Shown here piece by piece: positions 16,787 through 24,051 of a stretch of 64,000 nucleotides of DNA. Made by a program: the position numbers and the translations under genes. Under the pieces are notes generated by a model, which ran no database searches, was not told the DNA's origin, and worked only from the letters and a program-made list of their open reading frames with translations. Position 1 is the stretch's first letter; each line of letters begins with the position of its first letter. Where the stretch lies: positions 1 through 64,000 of the forward strand of contig CAZOEL010000034.1 in the NCBI GenBank assembly GCA_964578835.1. The letters are read 5' to 3'. The DNA comes from CAZOEL01 sp964578835 (GTDB lineage Bacteria > Desulfobacterota > Syntrophobacteria > Syntrophobacterales > Syntrophobacteraceae).

Positions 16787-19711
16787 TTAGAACAATTTGT
16801 CCGGATTGAGTGCGAGCAGAATCTTACCGTCTCCCATGATGCTCACTCCGCTGATGACATCGATGCTTGCCAGAGAGCCCGGAGCGGGCTTGATGGCGAG
16901 CTCGATATTCTTGTCGAGCCGGTCTACGATCAGGCCGAATTTACCGAAATTCGTTTTCACCACTACGATGGCAACCTCCCCGATCACATCTTCTTTCCAG
17001 CCGAGGCCATTTTGGATAGCGCCCCCGCCGTTGCCGTTCGAGGGTACTTCAAGGAGTACACCGAGCCGCTCGGCCGGGAGGACTTCTCCCCGGTAGTAGA
17101 AAACCAAACCGTTTCCGGCGGCTTTCCTGAGCTTATCGGGTGGGAGCTTGAGTGTTTCCACGATGTAGTCGAGGGGGATGGCATAGGAGCTCTGGTCGGC
17201 TTCAACGAGCAGGGCGGCGCTGATTCCCATGGCCATGGGGAGGGAAAGAGCTATCTCGGTGCCCTTGCCTTCTTCGGAGGCTACTTGAACCGTTCCCCCA
17301 AGGGCTCGCGCCGTGGTCTTCACCACATCCATTCCGACTCCCCTTCCGGAGATGTCGGTAATCTCGGATTTGGTGGAAAGCCCGGGTGCGAAGATGAGCT
17401 CCAGAAGGGACGGATCATCCAGGGAGGAGGGGACCTCGAGTCCCGCCTCTCTGGCTTTCTCATGAAGCCTTCGCCTGTCGATGCCCTTTCCATCGTCGAT
17501 GATGCGGATGGTGAGGTTTCTTCCTTCCTGGGAGGCCCTGAGGATGACTGTTCCCTTTTCGGGTTTTCCGGCGGATTTGCGCACATCCGGCTGCTCGATG
17601 GCATGATCGCACGCATTCCTAACGATGTGCACCAGGGGGTCGGTGAGCATGTCGGCTACTTTCTTGTCGATCTCGATCTCTTCGCCATCGGTTATAAGGT
17701 CTATGGATTTGCGCTGCTTTCGACTGATGTCCCTCACCACCCGGCTGAATTTTTGGAAAATGTTGCGGATGGGAATCATGCGCAGTGACATGACCCCGTG
17801 GTGCATTTCGTTCGTAAGCCGTGAGATGAGGTGAAGGTTGTCTTTGAGCTGTTTGACCGTCGAGCGCAAATCCCCGTCCGCACCGCCCATGTGAGAGAGA
17901 AGGTATTCATAGGTGTTTCGAGCGATCAGAAGCTCGCCTATGATGTTGTTGAAGTGCTCCACCTTCCGCTCATCGATTCTCATGGTCCGCATCTCGGGCT
18001 CGGTAGCGGCCGCAGGCCTGAGCTGCCTTGCGGTCTCCATGAGATCTTGTTTTTTCAGCGCCCGCTGGACGTCCTCCTCGGAGACCTTTCCGTCTTCAAC
18101 GAGAATCCTGCCCACCGGTTTTTGCCTGGCTAAGGCCTCCTTTAGATCCTCTTCACTGATCTTCCCGTCCCGGACCAGGAGCTCCCCAATCCGCTTGGGA
18201 GCCTCCTCTAGACCTTCTATGAAGGCAATGACTTCTTCCAGCGATTCAACGACTGCTCTCTCTTCCCGGCCGGCGAGGAAGGAGACGGCGTTGGCGGCGA
18301 CCTGCTCGAGGGTTTTTAGACCGAGGAGCCTTGATCCTTGCAGAAGACCTTTGAGGCTTCTTTGAACCATATTCTTTCGCGAAACATCCAATGGTATGGA
18401 AGTGATCGCGGTGCTCAAGACTTCCTTGTACTGCAGAGCCTGCTCGATAAAGACCTTACTCAGTTCGTCGGAAGCCTGAGGAAGGGAGGGGGCGGGCTCC
18501 CGTGTTTCGCGAGCGGGTTGTTGTAGGAGTTTCTTGATCTTTGAGAAGACGGGAGGGAAGGGACCGATGTCCTTCCTTCTGGAGATCTTGAGGATGCTTT
18601 GTTTCAAGAAATCCACCGCCTGCAGGATGAGATCCACTGTTTCAGAAGATCTAGGAGCGGTTCCCGCACGAAGCCGATCGAGCAGAGATTCCAGTGCATG
18701 AGCAAAGACGGTCAAATCTTTGAAGCCCATATAGTCCGAATCGCCTTTGAGGTTGTGCACCAGCCTGAATATCTGGTTTAGTGCGTCGCGGGAGCTCGTT
18801 TCCTCATAGGTGATGACGGCTTTCTCAAGGGCTTCAAGCATCTCCGCGGCGCCCACAAGGAATTCTTTGAAAGCCTCGGGATTTACCGTGTCGGCAGGGC
18901 CGTCCTCTCCCTCGTTCTCCGCCGTCACACCTCCCACTTCTTCCACTGTGAGCAAGGAAGGGTCGAACGCCAGTTGCTCGATCTCTTCTTGTGTCGATTC
19001 TGTCGCCACATAGACGATCGGATGAAGATACAAGGAAAGAGGCTCGATCTCATGAAGGGAAGGGATGCCATCCGAAGGAGTTACGGCATGGTAAAGCTGA
19101 GAAGCCCCTCTCAGATTCCTGAGCAGAACCATCGGGTCGTACCCGTGCTCCATCAACTCGGAGGTATAGTGGAGCGTCACCTTGAAGATGTTGAGACCCT
19201 TTCGAGCGGCGTCGGCGAGAATATCCCCGATCTCTTGCGGGAAGAACCCTTCAATGCGGCCTTTCCTGGACGCAATCTCGGCTTCCGGGTATGTACAGAC
19301 TGCATCGGCTTCGATCTCCGGGTCGGATACCTTGGAGCAGAAGGTCTTGAAGGCAGCCACGAGCTCATCGTTTATGGTTGCGCCTTTTCCGGATGCATAG
19401 TCATTGATCATGCCGTTTATGTGGTCGCAGCCCGCAAGGATCACATCCACAAGATCCGGTGTCAGCGTGAGCTTTCCTTCACGCAAAGCATTGAGCATGC
19501 CCTCGAGGTGGTGAGTGAACTGCGAGATATCATCCATATCGAAAACGCCGGCGCTTCCCTTTATGGTGTGGACGCCTCTGAATATGGAGTTGAGGATTTC
19601 CTGGTTCTCGGGGTCGGCTTCGGCCTTGAGGACATCATCGTTCACCCTGTCAAGGATGTCCTTTGCCTCTTGGTAAAACTGTATTCTATGCCGTTCAACA
19701 TTTGGATCCAT
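16787..19711 (-). CDS. cheA: Chemotaxis histidine kinase CheA with two Hpt domains
   Basis: A 974-residue CheA. A first Hpt domain (H48 in GVHTIKGSAG) is followed by a second at about 275-390 (H319 in LVHNLKGDSDYM). At about 530-580 two short repeats of the form GxxLVxDGKxSEEDxxxAL resemble the N-terminal module of type II secretion/PilB ATPases. Dimerisation (about 600-670), ATPase (N box LVHIVRNACDHAI, G1 DDGKGID, G2 GRGVGMDVVK) and C-terminal CheW-like domains complete it. It would phosphorylate the two CheY proteins and CheB of the array. GTG at 19717 is an alternative start; ATG at 19711 has AGGGG upstream. Confidence 0.93.
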   Translation of the reverse strand: MDPNVERHRIQFYQEAKDILDRVNDDVLKAEADPENQEILNSIFRGVHTIKGSAGVFDMDDISQFTHHLEGMLNALREGKLTLTPDLVDVILAGCDHINGMINDYASGKGATINDELVAAFKTFCSKVSDPEIEADAVCTYPEAEIASRKGRIEGFFPQEIGDILADAARKGLNIFKVTLHYTSELMEHGYDPMVLLRNLRGASQLYHAVTPSDGIPSLHEIEPLSLYLHPIVYVATESTQEEIEQLAFDPSLLTVEEVGGVTAENEGEDGPADTVNPEAFKEFLVGAAEMLEALEKAVITYEETSSRDALNQIFRLVHNLKGDSDYMGFKDLTVFAHALESLLDRLRAGTAPRSSETVDLILQAVDFLKQSILKISRRKDIGPFPPVFSKIKKLLQQPARETREPAPSLPQASDELSKVFIEQALQYKEVLSTAITSIPLDVSRKNMVQRSLKGLLQGSRLLGLKTLEQVAANAVSFLAGREERAVVESLEEVIAFIEGLEEAPKRIGELLVRDGKISEEDLKEALARQKPVGRILVEDGKVSEEDVQRALKKQDLMETARQLRPAAATEPEMRTMRIDERKVEHFNNIIGELLIARNTYEYLLSHMGGADGDLRSTVKQLKDNLHLISRLTNEMHHGVMSLRMIPIRNIFQKFSRVVRDISRKQRKSIDLITDGEEIEIDKKVADMLTDPLVHIVRNACDHAIEQPDVRKSAGKPEKGTVILRASQEGRNLTIRIIDDGKGIDRRRLHEKAREAGLEVPSSLDDPSLLELIFAPGLSTKSEITDISGRGVGMDVVKTTARALGGTVQVASEEGKGTEIALSLPMAMGISAALLVEADQSSYAIPLDYIVETLKLPPDKLRKAAGNGLVFYYRGEVLPAERLGVLLEVPSNGNGGGAIQNGLGWKEDVIGEVAIVVVKTNFGKFGLIVDRLDKNIELAIKPAPGSLASIDVISGVSIMGDGKILLALNPDKLF

Positions 19712-19723
19712 CGGCACCCCTAT

Positions 19724-19788
19724 GGATTTTAGATTTTAGATTGTTGAAAGGATCTTTCAGTGCTCGAATTAAAAATCAAAAATCATCC
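19724..19788. repeat. Inverted word-repeat spacer (GATTTTAGATTTT type)
   Basis: The left arm GGATTTTAGATTTTAGATT (19724-19742) faces the right arm AATTAAAAATCAAAAATCA (19767-19785) and can pair with it. Between the arms is a small GAAAGGATCTTTC hairpin. The right arm overlaps the stop of the CheY gene that ends at 19783. On the transcribed strand this gives a stem with T-rich stretches, so it might attenuate transcription into cheA. Confidence 0.55.
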
Positions 19789-20148
19789 AATGATCTTTTT
19801 CACTACCATTAACATGGTTTCGGGTTTGAACGGCTTGACGATCCATGCCTTGGCTCCGGCCATCTGCCCCTGCTGCTTCTTGCTGTCATCGCTTTCGGTG
19901 GTGAGCATGACAATAGGGAGGAATTTGTACTGAGGGTCCGCCTTCAAGCTCTTGATCAGCTCTATGCCGTTCATGTTCGGCATATTGAAGTCGGTGACCA
20001 CCATGTTCACCTTCTGCCTGCCTATCTTGTTCAAGGCATCGACGCCATCGGATGCTTCCACAACCTGGTAGCCGGCATTTCTCAGGGTCATGGCTACCAG
20101 ACCACGCATGGACATGGCGTCATCAACGATCAATATGGTCTTTGACAT
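19783..20148 (-). CDS. cheY: CheY-like response regulator
   Basis: A 121-residue single receiver: acidic pair in LIVDDAMSMR, phospho-acceptor Asp in VVTDFNMPNMNG, switch Thr in MLTTESDD and Lys in VKPFKP. It lies immediately upstream of cheA in transcription order, the usual CheA partner position. The gene for a small STAS protein ends 3 bases before it. The target (motor or other output) is unknown, as no flagellar gene is present in the window. Confidence 0.9.
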   Translation of the reverse strand: MSKTILIVDDAMSMRGLVAMTLRNAGYQVVEASDGVDALNKIGRQKVNMVVTDFNMPNMNGIELIKSLKADPQYKFLPIVMLTTESDDSKKQQGQMAGAKAWIVKPFKPETMLMVVKKIIG

Positions 20149-20150
20149 TT

Positions 20151-20429
20151 TTATCCCCTTATTCCATAGAGCTTCAACGCTTCATCCAGAACACTGGACA
20201 AGCCTGCCAGGGAAAAGCGTGCGTCCATCTCATCCATCGTTGCTTTCAGGGATAGCAGCAGTTGAAGGTATGCCGTATCGATCTCTTCCAGTGCTTGTGC
20301 ATTGAGCTCCACCCGCTCGACTCCGCCGATCTGCGAGCGGAGCCTGTCTGCATGAGCCTCCACGTCCGCAATGGTGCATTCGGAGAGAAGAGTTATCTTG
20401 AGGGTTCCGTCTTCGCTTTTCTCGATCAT
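20151..20429 (-). CDS. Small STAS-domain protein
   Basis: A 92-residue STAS-fold protein (ITLLSECTIADVEAHA strand-helix start; LEEIDTAYLQLLL where the phospho-site loop is expected, with Asp-Thr rather than Asp-Ser). Such STAS proteins accompany CheA in many alternative chemosensory systems. Its start overlaps the stop of the upstream CheY gene by 4 bases (ATGA) and its stop is 2 bases before the next CheY, so it sits between two receivers in one translational unit. Confidence 0.78.
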   Translation of the reverse strand: MIEKSEDGTLKITLLSECTIADVEAHADRLRSQIGGVERVELNAQALEEIDTAYLQLLLSLKATMDEMDARFSLAGLSSVLDEALKLYGIRG

Positions 20430-20791
20430 TTCACTCCTCCCAGAAGCAGGCTGATATGGAGCACCAGGTTCTTCGGTTTCACGGGTTTTACAATGTAGAG
20501 GTTGGCTCCTGCTTCGAAGCCTTTGCGGCGGTGTATGGCTTCTTCCTGGGTCGTCAGGATGATGATGGGAGTCTGCTCCTCGGCCTCTCTATACTTCTGG
20601 ATGAAGGTGAGGCCATCCATATTGGGCATGTTGATATCGCACAGGATGAGGTCATAGGGCTTGACCATGGATTTCTCCAGGGCCTCGACTCCGTCGGCTG
20701 CGCCATCCGTTTTGTACCCGGCAGTCTTCAAAATATTGATATGAAAGCTTCTCACCACCGGCGAATCATCGACTACCAGAATCTTTTTCAT
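20426..20791 (-). CDS. cheY: CheY-like response regulator
   Basis: A 121-residue receiver: VVDDSPVVR acidic pair, phospho-acceptor Asp in LILCDINMPNMDG, switch Thr in ILTTQEEA and Lys in VKPVKP. It is distinct from the receiver two genes downstream and is translationally coupled to the STAS gene between them. It follows cheR by 16 bases. Either of the two CheY proteins could be the output or a phosphate sink; sequence alone does not decide. Confidence 0.9.
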   Translation of the reverse strand: MKKILVVDDSPVVRSFHINILKTAGYKTDGAADGVEALEKSMVKPYDLILCDINMPNMDGLTFIQKYREAEEQTPIIILTTQEEAIHRRKGFEAGANLYIVKPVKPKNLVLHISLLLGGVK

Positions 20792-20807
20792 TATCTCTGC
20801 TCCGAAA

Positions 20808-21641
20808 TCATCCCTTGTAATAAACCAGATGTCCGCCCGAGCGCTTCAGCTTGAAGCCCGTTGTAATCCTCCCCACCGACTCGCTCGAGCCCAAGAAAAT
20901 GAATCCGCCGGGATTGAGAGCTGTATAGAAGTAATCCACAAGCTGCTTGCGGGAGACATCGTCAAAGTAGATGAGGACGTTTCGACAGAATATGAAGTCA
21001 AATCCTCTATGCTTGCGGATTGTTTCCTTATCGGAGAGGTTCATGTGCTCGAAGCGCACCATCTTCTTGATTCGCGGGGAAACCTTGTAGCTGCCATTGG
21101 CGCCCTTCTGGAAGTGGCGATCCAGGTATTCGGGGGGTACATCCTTGAGGCTTCTCGTTTCGTAGACCGCCTGCCTCGCTTTCTCCAGGACGACCTGGTC
21201 GATATCGCTGGCCAGAATGTCCACGACCCATTCCTTGAGATCATCCACCATTTCTTGCAGGATAATGGCCAAAGTGTAGGGCTCCTCACCCGTCGAGCAT
21301 CCCGCAGACCAGATCCTGAGCGACTTTTCTCCTCGTGAAGCTTTTCTCTCGGACAACTCCTGGAGGCAATGCTCGGCAAAGGCCTCGAGCTGCGAGAAGT
21401 CACGGAAGAAGTAGGTCTCGTTTACGGTGAGAAGATTGATTAGTTGCTGAAATTCAATGCCGCCGGGATCGGAGAAGCGAAGCAGCCTGATGTACTCGGA
21501 AGGACTTTCCACACCCAGCCTATCCATCCTTTTCTGGATGCGCTTTGAGAGAAAATAGATCTTCTTCGACTCAAAGCGCATCCCAGCCCTTCGGTAGATG
21601 AACTCAGCAAGACTTTCAAAATCATCCATACCTATTTCCAC
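20808..21641 (-). CDS. cheR: Chemotaxis protein methyltransferase CheR
   Basis: A 277-residue CheR. The N-terminal helical domain (1-85) includes the LLTVNETYFFRDFSQ motif that joins it to the SAM-binding domain. The catalytic domain shows the SAM motif SAGCSTGEEPYTLA, DIDQVVLEKA and IFCRNVLIYFDD. CheR methylates glutamates of chemoreceptors. Likely substrates are the soluble tandem MCP and the small membrane MCP encoded in the same array. The adjacent genes are separated by 9 and 16 bases. Confidence 0.94.
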   Translation of the reverse strand: MEIGMDDFESLAEFIYRRAGMRFESKKIYFLSKRIQKRMDRLGVESPSEYIRLLRFSDPGGIEFQQLINLLTVNETYFFRDFSQLEAFAEHCLQELSERKASRGEKSLRIWSAGCSTGEEPYTLAIILQEMVDDLKEWVVDILASDIDQVVLEKARQAVYETRSLKDVPPEYLDRHFQKGANGSYKVSPRIKKMVRFEHMNLSDKETIRKHRGFDFIFCRNVLIYFDDVSRKQLVDYFYTALNPGGFIFLGSSESVGRITTGFKLKRSGGHLVYYKG

Positions 21642-21650
21642 GGCAGCATC

Positions 21651-22748
21651 CTAATCCTGAGCCATCAGTTCGAGACACAAGGAGCGAAGGTCATCGTCTT
21701 TTGTCGATTCCATGACCGTGTGTATCTTTTCTCTGCCTGCACTTATGCCGCAACAGGCAAGGAGTCTTACACCAGCATAGACCATAGCTTCCTCTTCCAT
21801 CAGGCTGCAGCCCAGGGAGTAGATGCGTTCATTTGAAAGGGGCGCAAAGTTTTTTCCCAGTATGTGGGCAACAGCCGAGTAGCGAACATCCTCCCTCACC
21901 TCACTGTCCCCCGCGATGGCCAGCACCTTGCCGAGAAGATGAGAGCCGTCGAAGCGCTCCTTGAATCTGCGCTTGGACTGGCTGATCGCGCGCATGATGT
22001 CGTCTGCATAGGAGGAAGTATCCCGAACGGAGTCGATCACCCGGTAGAGCTCTTCCAGTGCGCCCGCTCTGGCGACGAGACCAAGCACCTGGGGTAGATA
22101 GAACGGATCGAAAGTGTCGTTCTCAGATGACAGAATGGAAAAGATACTGGCGATGGAGTCTCCATCACCCATGGTGCATAACGATTCCAGGATGGTCGTG
22201 CGAAGCATGGGCTCGGATTCCTGTTCGAAAAGGGCCAGCATTTCGGGTATGCTTGCCTTGTCTTCAAGCCGCCCGATGTATTCCACTGCTGTAATCTGAA
22301 CGTTGGGAGCCTTGTCATGGAGGCATGCCCGGATCGCAAGCACCGCATCCTGGCTCCCTATCTGAAAGAGGGAATCCAGAATGAGCTTTCTTACTTCCCT
22401 GTCGGCATCATCGAGATGGGCGGTCAGGAAGGCAATGGCCTCGTCTCCGTCCATCCCGAAAATGCTCACGGCTGCATTTCTCAGGTAGGCGTCGGAGGAG
22501 CGAAAGAGCTCAAACAGCCTTTCAAATATTTCGACGCGCGGCATGCCCTTGAGGCTAAAGACGATGGCGTCTCGCACCACCTGCGATTCCTCTATCGCAA
22601 GCCTTGCAGCCAGGCGCAAGGCGACATCCGGAGGGTTGGCGTCCGTAATGTCCTGGACGGCAAAGAGCCTCTCCGATTCATCCGCGCTGTTCAACCGATG
22701 GGTCGGGGAATCGCTCAGTGGGTTAGTAGGTGATTTGGACTGGCTCAT
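21651..22748 (-). CDS. HEAT-repeat protein
   Basis: A 365-residue protein made almost wholly of HEAT-like helical repeats, with recurring D(A)xxxVRxAA-type units (for example SDAYLRNAAVSIFG and DADREVRKLILDSLFQ). HEAT proteins act as binding scaffolds, and similar proteins occur in some chemosensory operons next to cheR/cheB. The start is supported by AAGGAG seven bases upstream. The first 20 residues are Ser/Pro-rich (SPTNPLSDSPTH) and encoded by short repeated words, unlike the rest of the protein. The binding partner is unknown. Confidence 0.8.
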   Translation of the reverse strand: MSQSKSPTNPLSDSPTHRLNSADESERLFAVQDITDANPPDVALRLAARLAIEESQVVRDAIVFSLKGMPRVEIFERLFELFRSSDAYLRNAAVSIFGMDGDEAIAFLTAHLDDADREVRKLILDSLFQIGSQDAVLAIRACLHDKAPNVQITAVEYIGRLEDKASIPEMLALFEQESEPMLRTTILESLCTMGDGDSIASIFSILSSENDTFDPFYLPQVLGLVARAGALEELYRVIDSVRDTSSYADDIMRAISQSKRRFKERFDGSHLLGKVLAIAGDSEVREDVRYSAVAHILGKNFAPLSNERIYSLGCSLMEEEAMVYAGVRLLACCGISAGREKIHTVMESTKDDDLRSLCLELMAQD

Positions 22749-22825
22749 TGGAGCTCCTTCCGAGAATGGATAGATGTTGCAAACATCGCCCCCGCTCTAT
22801 CTCTTTAGATTTTGATGAGAATTAT

Positions 22826-23920
22826 TCACCCATTCACCGCCTTGTTGATCTCTTTGGCTATATCCCAGCTCGGGGTGATGATTTCCGCTCCGCCGCGCTC
22901 GATAGCTTCGCGAGGCATCCCGAAGACAATGGCGCTCTCTTCACTTTCCGCTATGGTTCTCCCGCCCGCCTTCCTGATCTTGATCATGGCGTCTGCTCCG
23001 TCATCTCCCATGCCTGTCATGAGAACCCCTATCGTGTCGGAGCCGAAGATCTCCAGGACGGACTCCATCATGACATCGACCGAGGGAATGAACTGGTGCT
23101 CGGGCCGCGTCGGAGTTCGCAGCACCACGGCGCCGGTGAGCTTTTTAAAGAGCGTAAGGTGATAGCCGCCCCTGCCAAGGTAGATGTTTCCCGGCTCTAC
23201 GACTGCCCCCGGACTTGCCTCCGCACACTTCATCGGACACTGATTGTCTATCCTCTGGGCAAAAGAACTGGTGAATGTAGGGGGCATGTGCTGCACTACG
23301 AACACCGCGGCATTCAGATCCCGAGGCAGATGCGGGAGAACGTCGAAAAGAGTCTTGGGCCCCCCGGTCGAAATACCGATGGCCACAGCCTTAAACCCAA
23401 GCCCGTTCGTTGAGGATGCTCTCCTGTGCCTTCCTGCAAGAAGGCGCCGGGGGCTCGCGGTTTCTTTATCCTTTGCTTCTTTGGTCGGAGCGCTCCTTCG
23501 GGTCAGTTTGTCCAGGGTTCCACTTCGTCCTGCCAGCTTGATCTTCTTGATCAATTCCCGCGCCACTGGGCCCATCTGTGTGGAGACGGTTCCGCCGGGT
23601 TTTGGCACATAGTCGAACGCCCCAAGAGCAAGGGCTTCGAAGGTGACCTGGGCGCCCTCCTGCGTGAGGGACGAAACCATCAGAACCGGAGCTATGCCTT
23701 CCGACATGATGATCTGAAGGGCCGTGATCCCATCTATTCCTGGCATGTTGATGTCCATGGTGATCACATCGGGCCTGAGCTCGCGAGCCTTGACCACTGC
23801 GTCTTCTCCGTCCCTTGCGGCCCCTACGACGGTGAGATCGGGGTCCGCTTCAATGATCTTTTTGAGAGATGTCCGCATCAGAGCGGAATCGTCACAGATG
23901 AGTACTCGTGTTTTGCTCAT
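22826..23920 (-). CDS. cheB: Chemotaxis response regulator protein-glutamate methylesterase CheB
   Basis: A 364-residue CheB. The receiver (1-120) has LICDDSALMR, phospho-acceptor Asp in ITMDINMPGIDG and Lys in VPKPGG. The methylesterase domain (about 175-360) has the catalytic Ser in GISTGGPKTL, His in VVQHMPPTF and Asp in MTGMGDDGA. It demethylates or deamidates receptors in opposition to CheR. The ATG at 23920 begins the receiver; an upstream extension in the same frame is made of repeat words and was not used. Confidence 0.94.
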   Translation of the reverse strand: MSKTRVLICDDSALMRTSLKKIIEADPDLTVVGAARDGEDAVVKARELRPDVITMDINMPGIDGITALQIIMSEGIAPVLMVSSLTQEGAQVTFEALALGAFDYVPKPGGTVSTQMGPVARELIKKIKLAGRSGTLDKLTRRSAPTKEAKDKETASPRRLLAGRHRRASSTNGLGFKAVAIGISTGGPKTLFDVLPHLPRDLNAAVFVVQHMPPTFTSSFAQRIDNQCPMKCAEASPGAVVEPGNIYLGRGGYHLTLFKKLTGAVVLRTPTRPEHQFIPSVDVMMESVLEIFGSDTIGVLMTGMGDDGADAMIKIRKAGGRTIAESEESAIVFGMPREAIERGGAEIITPSWDIAKEINKAVNG

Positions 23921-23931
23921 GGAAACTCTCG

Positions 23932-24051
23932 TGTTGCGATTTGCGAGTTGCGGATTGCGAGTTGTCAATCACGTGTGCGGACTTACGAGTGTCGGCTGAT
24001 GGCGGTGCAGATTGACTTGAAACCCGCAACCCGTAACTCGCAACCCGTTAT
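23932..24051. repeat. Inverted word-repeat spacer (TTGCGAGTTGCGG type)
   Basis: The left arm 23932-23968 repeats the word TTGCGAGTTG. The right arm 24012-24050 carries its complement (CCCGCAACCCGTAACTCGCA). It lies between the triple-CheW gene and cheB, so the transcript could fold into a long imperfect hairpin. No gene lies in it. It may set the relative expression of the flanking genes or be a repeat invasion; sequence alone cannot tell. Confidence 0.6.
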
